The notes beneath the pieces were generated by a model. It ran no database searches. It worked only from the letters and a program-made list of their open reading frames with translations, and was not told where the DNA came from. The position numbers and the translations under genes are program-made. A DNA stretch of 64,000 nucleotides, from positions 62,001 to 126,000 of the forward strand of contig JAGYXB010001863.1 in the NCBI GenBank assembly GCA_022495005.1, given 5' to 3'. This stretch comes from Rhyacophila brunnea. Its lineage: Eukaryota; Arthropoda; Insecta; Trichoptera; Rhyacophilidae. Below are positions 1 through 9,450 of this stretch, piece by piece (position 1 is the stretch's first letter; every line of letters begins with the position of its first letter).

Positions 1-239
1 TAAGGGATAATAATAAAGGAGTTGATAAGTGTAAAAGTACAATAACTAGTAAAACATTTGGTGGGGCACATATAGATCTAAGAATACTTCATTATATAAA
101 TTTATTTAAAGATTATTTGATGAAGAAAGTGCCAATAGTTCAACTACTAGGTATTTATAAACACCAGCATTTCTTAATCGATTTTTGAAGGTTTAAATTT
201 ATGTATATATTTAGATATCTTTGCTATAAAATATTAATC

Positions 240-354
240 TTTATTATTAGATAATTTTTCAATATATTTCACGAATACCAGTATTAATACCGGTATTCAA
301 TAGGAAGTACCGAAATACCGGTACTGATATTTTCATTCGGTACTGCATTCCCTA
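240..354. mobile_element. Right end of a fossil hAT-like element
   Basis: The segment carries several 'accggtatt' motifs and finishes in a terminus that reads, inward on the minus strand, TAGGGAATGCAGTACCG. The same terminus closes the better preserved element ending at 5182. No partner end is visible to the left, so the element is truncated or continues outside the window. Positions 1-239 are plain AT-rich DNA with nothing recognisable. Confidence 0.5.
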
Positions 355-861
355 GTGGGGCTGACAGTGCTCCAGCCCGGGTTTAAGGGAGGCTCAGCGT
401 GGCGGGTAGAACACTTAAGTGAGATAAAAACACCACAAATTTGCTCTAATGTTTTAAAAAAAAAGTCGAAAAAATATGTGGCTATGCGATTCAATTTGAT
501 GTGGTATTATGATATAAGTAAATGGTGCGGAATTTTAGTGTGTTTTCTGACTAATAATATAGCATTGGGTCGCTTGTTACTTGGTTACCAAAATAGGGAC
601 TAGCGATCAGAACTTCATAATATGACGACAACTCAATAATCCAAGTGTATTTATTTAAACATACAAAAAATCGCTACAAATACATGGAATGCCCTTATTT
701 TACCTCGAGGAACTCTTTGATCACATGGAATATCATTTGGGGGACACTACTGCAGAATATCACACTGCCCTTAACTTAAGCGATAAGTCCGACTTCAGGG
801 TGTGGGGGTCATGACCATACGTATTGGACTATTATACGTGTCACGTGTCTATTGGTATTTA
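355..861. other. No recognisable feature
   Basis: Mixed-composition DNA between two transposon fossils. The two short open frames here (82 and 63 codons) show no family motif and are at chance length. Confidence 0.6.
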
Positions 862-865
862 TTAA

Positions 866-1491
866 GCGCGAATCAAATTGAGGTGCATGTCGCCTACTGT
901 CACGCTGTCGCGGCGACAAATTTAGTCTATGGTTTCGTCATTTTGCAGAATATTTTGAACGATCACCATCTCTGTAAATTCACTGAAGAATGAAACTGTT
1001 GAAGAGTGCCAACTATAATGTATTAGTAATTTGAATTATTATTAATTATTCATGCTAATTTCAATTAATTTTAACAGTTTCTACGTGTGCGTGCGTTAAA
1101 ATTACTTGCGACATGACACCCATAGATAATATTTTGAACACATAGTACACATAGTTGAATACATAGTGCCAACCGCTAAAAATTAAAAATAACCTGATTT
1201 TGACATGACAGTCGAAAAGTGTAGGCATGTTGAAGATGATAAAAACGTTCATTGAGTCTTGCAGGTGTTGACGCAGTGCAGTTCAACGTGAAGTGACCTC
1301 AATGTTGTTCTGGTGATTTCGGCAGATTGATAATGTTCGTTTAATGGTTCAAAATGTGCTACGGGATGGGAGCACCAGTCTGATAATGTTTTAAACACCA
1401 AGAAAAACGACATCACACTTTTTTCCCGTAGCGGCAGCTTACTGTGACGTCACGTGATTGTAGGCGACATGCACCTCAATTTGATCGGAAC
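866..1491. mobile_element. TTAA-flanked MITE (family T), full-length copy
   Basis: Terminal inverted repeats of about 30 bp share the core ATCAAATTGAGGTGCATGTC and are flanked on both sides by TTAA (862-865 and 1492-1495). There is no transposase frame. TTAA target sites point to piggyBac- or Kolobok-type mobilisation; the outermost bases do not decide between them. Two more copies of the internal sequence lie in opposite orientation at 26435-26533 and 27340-27700, and both of those also begin directly after TTAA, which supports this boundary. Confidence 0.72.
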
Positions 1492-1495
1492 TTAA

Positions 1496-1977
1496 GTATC
1501 ATAATATATGCACCTTGCCTTCAAATTTTTATCGAGGCAGAGTTTTAATGAGCCGATTACGAGGAACCGAAACTAGTGTGTTTGATCTGGAGGATACCTC
1601 ACTCATTTTATAATTTATTTTAAAACTAACATTTTAATACAATATTCGATTATTTCACAAGTAGACCAACGAGTGTGATACTATTCATGGGTAGTTGACC
1701 CGACATTGCTGGACCGATAACACATACAGCTGTTTCAACTTCGTTCTTCGAAGTAGTTCCTCTTACAATCTTTCTCCCGAATGCATACTTACTTACATAC
1801 CTGTTTTAGAAAGTGTTATGTAGTATGAATATGAAATCAAATGTTGTAGAGTTATAATATATAGCGTGCAGTTTGTATTCCAATAAATTAAGGATGCTTC
1901 CATTTATTTATCTACGAGTATGTTTATCGCTATATTGGTATTAGTTTAGTAATTTTACGTGTTATATTAATATTGAA
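1496..1977. other. No recognisable feature
   Basis: AT-rich sequence without a motif, long frame or repeat copy that I can see. Confidence 0.55.
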
Positions 1978-2650
1978 ATTATCATCATAATTAGCCTGAA
2001 TCTATCCATAGCTGGATGAAGGCCTTTTCCAGCTGCTTCCACTTCTCTCGGTCCTGTGCGTTGCACTTCCACGTACTTCCGCAGAACTTTATCATTTCAT
2101 CGATCCAGCGGCCTCTAGGTCTACCTTGCGGACGTTTTGTACCTCTAGGATACCACTGGATAACTAAATTTGTCCAACGTTTGTCTCTTTTTCGAACTAC
2201 ATGTCCAGCCCATCTCCATTTGAGGCTTTTAATGAACTCTATTACATCGCAAACCCTTGTCTGATTCCCTTATCCACTCATTCCTCTTTTTGTCTTTTCG
2301 GTTATGCCCAGCATGCACCTCTCCATACCACGTTGTGCCACTCTAAGTTTCTGGATCTCTCTTTCACTTAGGGTCCATGTTTCACACGCATATGTGATAA
2401 CGAGAAGCACACACTGGTTGAACACTTTGGGCACAGTGAAGGTCACTTTTGAAGACATTCTTCAGGAGACCAAAATAACTCCAGCGAAGCTTTACTCTGC
2501 GAACTATTTCATCAAATATACATCCATCTATAAACACTTGTTGTCCCAGATATATGTAGTTTTTCACCTGTTCGAGCTGAGTGCCATTGATGATGGTCTC
2601 TTTTTGGCCAGCAAAGCAGTTGAACGTGACTTTCGTCTTTGTTGAATGTT
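1978..2650 (-). pseudogene. RTE-type LINE, reverse-transcriptase C-terminal part (decayed)
   Basis: Read on the minus strand from 2645, the segment encodes TKVTFNCFAGQKETIING, then a LGQQ motif, then the YACETWTLSERE and AQRGMERCMLGIT blocks typical of RTE/BovB-clade reverse transcriptases downstream of the catalytic domain, then an HPAMD-like tail. The frame is broken by frameshifts, so the pieces lie in different frames. The 3' end on the left has an (ATG/TGA)-rich tail, as RTE elements do. It is non-functional: the endonuclease is absent and the catalytic motif sits in the inverted piece to the right. Related copies lie at 4548-4985 and 22870-23335. Confidence 0.85.
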
Positions 2651-2654
2651 TATA

Positions 2655-2797
2655 CTAGAATGACTCCATAAATGGAGAATACCTGAGTCATCTGCGCTTT
2701 GCCGATGACATAGTAATTTTGTCGCAAGACTCGGAAGACCTCCAAAGCAGAATGCTGGAACTCGCTGAAGTAAACAACAAAGTAGAATTGAACTTAT
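2655..2797 (+). pseudogene. RTE LINE catalytic segment, inverted relative to its own 3' part
   Basis: The plus strand encodes NGEYLSHLRFADDIVILSQD followed by SEDLQSRMLELAEVNNK. FADD is the catalytic YADD-box of LINE reverse transcriptase (palm domain, motif C). In the element this part directly precedes the TKVTF segment that lies on the opposite strand at 2645, with almost nothing missing between them. The arrangement (3' part minus, 5' part plus, tail at the far left) is the head-to-head 5' inversion left by twin priming during retrotransposition. Confidence 0.82.
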
Positions 2798-3090
2798 ACC
2801 TATAGATAATTTGGAAGTAAGATCTACGTTTACGTAATGCCCTCTGCGTTGTCGTGTATCTTGGCCCTAAGTCATCTGTCCAATTTCTCACTACGACGAA
2901 ATAAATTAATAGCTATATAGCTGAAGTCACTATCAAAGTTCGTTAATATTTGCTGCCGATTTGTGTGGCTTGAATCAAAGTGTTGAATCCTAGCCTGCGT
3001 TAGAATTTATCCAAATTTAAGTTTGAACCTATTTGCACTAATTATTGATAATTATTGTTAATGAAACGTTTTTTATTTGATTAATAATAC
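2798..3090. other. No recognisable feature
   Basis: AT-rich spacer. No motif or repeat copy noticed. Confidence 0.5.
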
Positions 3091-3187
3091 CATCTCAACA
3101 TCAAAGGTTAGTGCCTGGATTGAATCCCTATGTAACCATGCTCCCCACAGCATCCAGAATCTACCCCAATTACATTCCACTGAAAAG
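3091..3187 (+). repeat. Dispersed coding-like repeat Q, copy 1
   Basis: In one frame this reads STSKVSAWIESLCNH, then an SIQNLPQ block. The same words occur at 45230-45345 (STSKVSAWIESLCNHQ, SIQNLPNYSPLKR), and a copy with a 1-bp loss lies on the minus strand at 18190-18345. I do not recognise the protein. It may be a decayed exon spread by retrotransposition or a non-coding repeat whose frame is accidental. This copy is the shortest and lacks the conserved upstream 60 bp. Confidence 0.5.
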
Positions 3188-3790
3188 CGTCGCCAAATGT
3201 ATTACCTATTCGTTATTGATTATAAATAATTTGGAATACCTCTGATGTGACTAATACTACAATAAATTCTAAAATTATAAATTATGTTTTTATCGGATTC
3301 ATAAGAAAAATGATTTGAAGTATATTGAAATGTCGAGCTGTCTACTCACTAAATAAATGCGTAATCATATTTCATATCAAATTTCAGACTGCCATGTACA
3401 TAGACTTACTGCAGGAGCTACCAGCATGATGGGCCCTTGGGGGTTAAATAATACTTGGAGAGCTAAGACTGATATATCTGGACTGCGTAGCAGGAGATTT
3501 TAATATGCTCGGCCAATATAATTTGAAAGCGAGTGCGCTGGGCGACCTGGGATGGCGAAAGCAAACACTTCCCAAGGGTTATAGAATGATGTTTATAAAA
3601 TTCACATTAATTATTTACTCTTTTCATATTCTTTGCTTCATTACTGAGGATCTTGATCAGTGAAAATACAAGCGTTGCCAACAATCTCATTCCATCTAGA
3701 GCGATCCTGCGTTGTTTCTGTTATTGTTAATACAGTCGCTTTTTATGGTGTCGCTCCATCGGGAAGGCGCAAGCAATCGTAACCTCCTCC
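3188..3790. other. No recognisable feature
   Basis: Mostly AT-rich. 3660-3790 is slightly richer in G+C but has no frame or motif that I can name. Confidence 0.5.
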
Positions 3791-3914
3791 CTTCCATGTA
3801 GGTAGACTGTAGAGATTAAAATTAAAATACCGGTTTCAAATATTATAACAGTATTTTCGGTATTAAGACAAAATAATAAGTTTACTTTTTCAACGAAAAA
3901 TTTATTATTAATTC

Positions 3915-4229
3915 ATACTTAACTAATTTCTTTTATTCAACGAATAATTCACAAGATTTAAGAATTTACCATTCTAATTATTGAACATACATAATTTTGA
4001 AAAACGCTTTTGAGAAATTATGTTATTACCAATAGAAAAAATCTTTTTGAAGAAAGTAAGACACCCCCGGCAGGGAATCGAGCCCTGCATCTCCTGGGTT
4101 TACGCCCCGTCCGTGCATTACCTCTATGCTACAAGGTGAGATACTAATTGCGACAAATTTTAACTATTGGCCTTTTTAATACCTACTCATCAGCGCTCTT
4201 CTAAATCAAGCTACTTTGGCAATCGGTTT
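3915..4229 (-). repeat. tRNA-like repeat B, minus copy (left arm of a palindrome)
   Basis: The minus strand carries a tRNA-like module at about 4070-4137 with a B-box-like GGGCTCGATTCCC and an A-box-like TAGCATAGAGG. It is followed on the left by the AT-rich tail common to family B, ending in 'attcaacgaataattcacaag'-type sequence. The arm continues past the module for another 90 bp into sequence also mirrored on the right, so the palindrome is larger than the tRNA-like part. Confidence 0.72.
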
Positions 4230-4268
4230 TTGTTTATTAAATCAAATTAGATACCTATTACTTCAATT

Positions 4269-4540
4269 ACTAACCGACGATTGCCAAAGTACCTTGTTTT
4301 AGAAGAGCGCTGATGAGTAGGTATTAAAAAGGCCGATAGTTAAAATTTGTCGCAATTAGTATGTCACCTTGTAGCATAGAGGTAATGCATGGACGGGGCG
4401 TAAACCAAGGAGATGCAGGGTTCGATTCCCTGCCGGGGTGTCTTACTTTTTTCAAACAGATTTTTTCTATCGGTTATAATATATTTTCTCAGAAGTGTTT
4501 TTCAAAATTATGTATTATTAATACCTCTACTTTATTGTTT
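4269..4540 (+). repeat. tRNA-like repeat B, plus copy (right arm of a palindrome)
   Basis: This mirrors 3965-4229 with only scattered mismatches, leaving a spacer of about 40 bp. The module at 4361-4441 has A-box-like TAGCATAGAGG, B-box-like GGTTCGATTCC and near-complementary acceptor ends (GTCACC and GGTGTC). It is a pseudo-tRNA, not a gene: the anticodon arm is distorted, and the same module recurs with a shared tail throughout the window. Confidence 0.72.
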
Positions 4541-4547
4541 AATATAT

Positions 4548-4985
4548 TAAGTGCTCACGTATGGCTGCGAGACGTGGACCCTCAACACGAGAGATGTCCA
4601 AAGGCTAAAAGTCGCATAGCGAGGCATGGAGAGGTGTATGCTGGGCATCACGCGAAAGGACCGTAAGAGAAACGAATGGGTTAGGAAGCAGACAAGATGA
4701 CAGGAGACAGCAGTACGTGATGTAATAGACGTTGCCAAACAGCTGAAATGTAGATGGGCAGGGTACATTGCTCGCCGAAAGAACGGCCGCTGGACAAATG
4801 CCATCATCCAGTTGTACCCAAGGGGCACAAAACGGCCATAGGGTCGCCCTAAAAGCCGCTGGATTGACGAACTGGTAAAGTTCGGCGGAAATACGTGGCA
4901 GCGAACGACACAGGATCGAGAGAGTTGGAAGAAGCTTGGGGAGGCCTTCATCCAGCAGTGGATTGACCCCGGCTGATGATGATAT
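4548..4985 (+). pseudogene. RTE-type LINE, C-terminal end
   Basis: One frame from about 4551 reads TYGCETWTLNTRDVQRLKVA, stop, RGMERCMLGITRKDRKRNEW, and later GRWTNAIIQLYPRGTKRP, SRWIDELVKFGGNTWQ and DRESWKKLGEAFIQQWIDPG. This is the conserved C-terminal tail of RTE-clade reverse transcriptases. Three in-frame stops (TAG, TGA, TAG) make it a pseudogene. It ends in a (TGA)n-like tail at 4973-4985, as RTE elements do. The element is 5'-truncated to about 440 bp and sits inside the hAT-like element. Confidence 0.87.
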
Positions 4986-5190
4986 TGAGTGTAAAAGCAA
5001 TGTGGTTGCCAGGATGCAAATAATCATACAGAATATTACGGAGATACTTTTTCTGTAAAATATCAATGTTTTGAAGAGAGTTTTTTAGCTATATTAATTT
5101 ATTGACACTTCTACTTTTTTACAATATAATATGATTTAACGAATACCGGTATTAATATTTTCATTCAGTATTGCAATCCCTACTTCCATG

Positions 5191-5720
5191 CTATCAAATA
5201 TCACTTTTCTCTCGTTATAATATTTATATATTAAAACTTTGTCAATTTAACGTGAAACTAAAATATAATTGCCTTAATAATATGGCTTTCAGTAGTATTC
5301 ATACTTACATAAATATGTCAGTAATTAATTAAGAAAGCATTTACATGTTAGAATTACATTAAAAGGCAGAATCCCACAACCGGTGCACTTGTCAAAGGAA
5401 GGCGAATAATTTCATGACTCGAGAAGGAATATTTCCCAGATACACCAGTCGTGGCTACAGTTAACAATTATCCACTTGTGAACATGCACAACACATTCTA
5501 CGAATGCACATTATTATTAGTACATTTTGTCAAGTAGGTACACTAGCCGTGGGGTACCTCTATTGCAACTAGTTTTTCAAACAAGCAGAGCTATTCTAAT
5601 ATATCACAATTGGAATTTTTCGATCCGATTGGACATTCTAATCGGATGCATTTAGAATCAAGTATGACGTGTTAAAAATATTTTTTGTAATATTCAACGA
5701 TATTTGATAACTCGCTGTTA
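5191..5720. other. No recognisable feature
   Basis: AT-rich spacer without repeats or frames that I recognise. Confidence 0.5.
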
Positions 5721-6844
5721 CGGCCCACGTGCGCCACGTAGGTCAAACTGGAGCTTTTATGGTATTTTCAGAGCATAAGCCTGGACATTCCTTAACGTTT
5801 TAGATAATCTATTTATATAATTTTGAAGCCTTATTATCCTATATATTTATTTTAAACATTTGATGACTGAATACAGTATTTTTATTACATAAAATAGTAT
5901 TCTTTTAAACCACTCGATCTAATGTTTTAGAATATAGTCATATTTCAGTACAACCATGTGCAGTTGTGTTAAGATTTTTTAGGTTTATTAATTTTTAAAC
6001 GTATTTACAAAACCATTAGTAAAATTTATGTTGACATTATTATAGTGAAAGATTTACGATATAAAATTATATTTATAATCTCTGTGATCCCAAATTTGAC
6101 AGGAATTAGGCATTTTATTTATTTAAAATGGGCACTATATTGTTGTTTTTATTTAATAAAACGCAATTTTTTTATAGTACTTATTCCACTTTAATTAATA
6201 TATTAGGACTTGTTTCGTCCGCCTCAGTGGGACATTTTTAACCATGAATTGACAGTTAACAAAATAAAAGAAATTAAAATGGGCACGATTAACACATTTG
6301 AAGATAGTTCTAAAGATACTGATTATTAGCTGTGGCTTTGACCATTCAAATGTGATAAAACATTTTACGAATACCGATTGTTTTATAATAATTATTGACC
6401 TAAGAATAAGGAAGTATTTTTTTTAAATACGCCATTTATATTGGCATTTTCCCAGTGGTTAAGCTACAACATACGGCCGTAGCCATAAATTGACAAACGA
6501 TAAATGAAGTAGGAAGTAAAATCATGTTAACGCGCGTGTTTGAACATGTACCAAAGCGAAAAAAAAACGTTTTTTTCGGTTTCCCATTTAAAAACTGCCC
6601 ACTGCCCATGGATGTACTGAAATATGACTATATTCTAAAATATTCGATCGAGAAGTTTAAAAGATTACTATTTATGTAATAAAAATACTTTATGCAGTCA
6701 TCAAATGTTTAAAATAAATATAAAGGATAATAAGGCTTCAAAATTATATAAATAGATTATCTACAACGTTTAAGGAATGTCCAGGCTTATGCTCTGAAAA
6801 TACCATAAAACCTCCATTTTGACCTACGTGGGGCATGTTGGCCC
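5721..6844. mobile_element. Fold-back element (family P), copy 1, with asymmetric arms
   Basis: The left arm (about 5721-6555) and the first 250 bp of its mirror (about 6600-6844) are inverted copies. The same element lies as a nearly perfect palindrome at 36565-37956. Outer ends read inward CGGCCCACGTGC and GGGCCAACATGC. Adjacent GTTA and TTGA may be worn TTAA target sites. The right arm lacks the inner 430 bp or so that the left arm retains. A 146-bp sequence is inserted in the left arm at 6139-6284. There is no coding frame. Confidence 0.75.
6139..6284. mobile_element. Short insertion inside fold-back arm, 10-bp direct repeat
   Basis: Other copies of family P run uninterrupted here. This one is split by 146 bp flanked by 'aaatgggcac' on both sides. 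The insert contains AAATAAAACGCAATTTT and TTTCGTCCGCCTCAGTGGGA, and ends near CCATGAATTGACAGTTAAC. The same words occur at 34445-34560 with the last one inverted, so this is a small repeat family of unknown class. Confidence 0.55.
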
Positions 6845-7195
6845 TTGACGCGGTCATGGTCAGCCGTGTTCAAAAATATCACGATGACAGTTAATTTCCC
6901 CAGATACTTAACTGCCTGAATACGACATATTATATTTATCACGAGACCCTACGTTTGAATTTGTTGAAGCATCAGCAGATGGCCGAATCTCTAAGGAACA
7001 GATGCCCAAGACTGAGACCACTACGCACTCAAGCTTGCAGAATGAAGATATCATTTGTCGGAGATTTTTTGAAACACTTACTAGATAATGGTTTCCGTTA
7101 AGGTCATGTAAGTCAAGTCTGGATGTTTCTATATAGTATTTCAAAACTTTAATTAGTAACGATGTGACCTATTCAATATTGTACTGTAAAACACA
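6845..7195. other. No recognisable feature
   Basis: No repeat copy or motif noticed. A 78-codon minus frame at 6908-7144 has no recognisable content. Confidence 0.5.
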
Positions 7196-7345
7196 TATAT
7201 TATGTATGAAACATAATATATCATTTGAAAACATCTCATGTGTATACCCACTAGAGAAAATCTTGTTGAAAAAAATACGTCACCCGGCGGGATTTGAATC
7301 TGTCACCACTGGATTCGTGCCAATGTGGTTTTCCAATTATCATAC
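7196..7345 (-). repeat. tRNA-like repeat B, minus copy
   Basis: The tRNA-like module at 7279-7345 (B-box-like 'gggatttgaatctgtcacc') is followed on the left by the family-B tail with 'gaaaacatctcatgtgtata'. It faces a plus copy at 7564-7795, so the two are head to head. The B box is worn (GGATTTGAATC). Confidence 0.65.
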
Positions 7346-7563
7346 GGCAATAATTAAGGCATTTAATTGATACCAACTTGATTTATTATATAAAAACTGA
7401 TAGCCAACATTATTAATACTTTGGACGCGGAAGACGCGCACGGCGCGTAATGGCCAGGCGGCCGATCGATGTAATTAACGTGCATTTTAAAGGGGGCAAT
7501 TATAATTTCATTATCTCTTCAGCAGCGAAAGCGTTAACGTAATTTTATAAGCATTTCATATAA
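7346..7563. repeat. Middle segment of repeat B with a GC-rich insertion
   Basis: The flanking parts (taattaagg...gatagccaacattatt and aacgtaattttataagcatttcat) match the middle segments at 20540-20628 and 24780-24880. About 110 bp at 7422-7530, starting 'tttggacgcggaagacgcgc', is absent from those copies and is much richer in G+C, so it is a candidate insertion of unknown origin. Confidence 0.5.
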
Positions 7564-7795
7564 GAACTACTAGTTAAATTCGTTGTAATTAATTAGGATG
7601 CCCGTAGTTTAATTGGAAAAGAACATTAGTGCAAGTTCAGTGGTTACAGCCATCGGGTGTCGTATTTTTTTTCAAAAAATATATTTTCTAGTACTTAGAT
7701 GTCTTCAAATTAGGTATGTTCAATAATTAATATATAATTTTACATTCTAAAGTCTCGTGAATTATTCGTTGGATAAAATAAATAGTTTATAAATA
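7564..7795 (+). repeat. tRNA-like repeat B, plus copy
   Basis: It has the conserved leader AACTACTAGTTAAAT, then a tRNA-like module from 7597 (GATGCCCGTAGTTTAATTGG, ending in a worn acceptor near 7664), then the tail with 'ttcaaattaggtatgttcaa' and a terminal 'cgttggataaaataaatag'. Leader and tail are shared with copies at 21182, 24886 and others. Confidence 0.7.
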
Positions 7796-8423
7796 TCTAT
7801 ACTATAGGACATAGGACTTAATAATTCTAAAATCTACAATGTCTTCACCGTAAGAGCTTTTTAGTCAAATATGGAACAAAATCTAATCTTATCTAATGTT
7901 ATTTATATAGTAATTTGGCTATTAAATTATTTACAAATTTTCCTTGAAAACTGAGCTACCAGATTATATTTATACACAAATATTCTCAATAAAACTACCC
8001 TCGTTTCTTTCAGATTTTGACTCCCATGTACACTTGTACGCCCACGTTATCTACTTGCAATGCTCATTTATATAGCATAGACAATAATACGAACAGGAAA
8101 TGTCAGTCGATAAAGCAGTTGCATTTCGGCCCTTCAACAGTGTAGCCCATTTACGCGCGCAGCTCCGCGTAACATTTAACCTCAAATCAAATTATAATGT
8201 AAACTTCCAAACTCAACATAAAAACTAATGTGACGTCCTGTATTAGTACCGTAAAAACAAGAAAATGCAACTACTGTGTATCATTCCTCACTACCCGAAT
8301 TGCCATATCACACACACTAAACGCAACCTTTCAGACAGATATTAATAACATCGGGGCTACATCTGCATCTAATAAATAACCCCCAATACTCTGAGTGTTT
8401 CTCATAGCCCACAGTTTTAATAC
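7796..8423. other. No recognisable feature
   Basis: AT-rich; no repeat copy or coding motif noticed. Confidence 0.5.
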
Positions 8424-8431
8424 CTCTAACT

Positions 8432-8978
8432 CAGTGTTTCCCAACGTGGGACATACGCCCCACCAGGGGGCAGTTTTAATGGTTTGGGGGGCAATGTGCA
8501 AATCATTTATTGGGTACATTTTTTTTGTTAAAAAACTCGTTTTCGAAAATATTTTTTTGATATTGCAACCATGACAACGAGAAAATTACTATTGCCATTC
8601 CCATCATAATATTATTTAGCTTAATGCGGCGCTTTAGCACTGTAAATGATTTGTTATGAAAAAAAAAGAAATCGTTTAGATATCACAAACTGTGGAGATT
8701 TAAGATTAAAATTGACCAAATTAGTACTTCACATAAAAATTCTTTGCAGCTCACATCAAGCACAAGGATCGCACTATTTTTCTTCCAAATTGTACATCTA
8801 ATATAATATAAATAGGTATTTATTTACGAAAATTAAGTTAAAATTAATATTGCCTATGTGCATTTTTTATTTGAAGTAATTCATTTTTTCAGAATTTGTT
8901 AGTTACCTATGAAATTTTGCATGGAGATTTTTAAAGCGTTGAAGTGGGGCATGGCACAAATAAGGTTGGAAAACACTG
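8432..8978. mobile_element. hAT MITE, 547 bp, with 8-bp target duplication
   Basis: Termini read inward CAGTGTTTCCCAAC and CAGTGTTTTCCAACC, classic hAT ends. The flanking 8-mers CTCTAACT (8424-8431) and CTCTAACC (8979-8986) differ at one base. There is no transposase frame; the interior is AT-rich with 'gggggcaatgtgcaaatca' near the left end. It is non-autonomous and must have been mobilised by a hAT transposase encoded elsewhere. Confidence 0.85.
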
Positions 8979-8986
8979 CTCTAACC

Positions 8987-9189
8987 CAAGTAATCAAAGA
9001 AAGAGCATGAATAAATAATACGAACCAAGTGTCTACTAAGTCAAAAATAGTATAAAAAGTTGTGCTCCAATGTGTACAATTTTCTGTCACATAAAACCTA
9101 AATTTTATTTGACATTCTACACCTTGACCTAGTTAATTTTTTCCGTGAAATAATCCGACCCATTCGAAATATTTGATTTATCACTTTCC
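8987..9189. other. No recognisable feature
   Basis: Short AT-rich spacer between the hAT MITE and a G+C-rich patch. Confidence 0.45.
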
Positions 9190-9450
9190 GAAGCAAATAA
9201 GGTGGCAGTTAGACATCGTCCTGGTGGGCGGCTGCCCTAATAACCAATTATGGCTTCTCGGTTGCTTGGGCGGTTTTTTTTCGCCCAAACAAATTCGGAT
9301 CGGGCGCTGCGGGAGCTGTAAAAGTGCCAGCGTCACTAATTAAACCAAAGTCCCCGTGACTCTCCACGGACTGGGCGGGGAAGGCCCGCTAACGTATAGC
9401 CGGACAAAGAACCTTAGTTTGGTCCCCAGGCCATGGGCGGGACAGACCAG
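9190..9450. other. G+C-rich patch of unknown origin
   Basis: Markedly richer in G+C than the surroundings, with a hairpin-forming TTGGGCGG(T)n-CGCCCAA near 9265-9290. No open frame of useful length crosses it and I find no second copy in the window. It could be the 5' leader of a LINE or LTR element; the sequence does not decide. Confidence 0.35.

Larger units (their letters stand above)
3799..5182. mobile_element. hAT-like element with perfect 8-bp target duplication
   Basis: The element is flanked by the identical 8-mer CTTCCATG at 3791-3798 and 5183-5190. Its right end reads inward TAGGGATTGCAATACTG. The left end starts TAGG and, after an 11-bp interruption, continues GAGATTAAAATT, and both sides then reach 'taccgg' motifs. 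An 8-bp duplication fits the hAT superfamily. No transposase is present. The interior has been filled by a head-to-head pair of tRNA-like modules (3915-4540) and an RTE LINE fragment (4548-4985). A second right terminus of the same family lies at 354. Confidence 0.72.

Noticed and set aside
1061..1252. 63-codon minus frame
   Set aside because: It lies inside the family-T MITE and is not kept in its copies.
4361..4666. 101-codon plus-strand open frame
   Set aside because: It runs from a tRNA-like module into the RTE LINE fragment in a frame different from the LINE protein; it is a chance fusion.
4547..5066. 134- and 153-codon minus-strand open frames
   Set aside because: They are antisense to the RTE coding tail at 4548-4985; the conserved protein motifs are on the plus strand.
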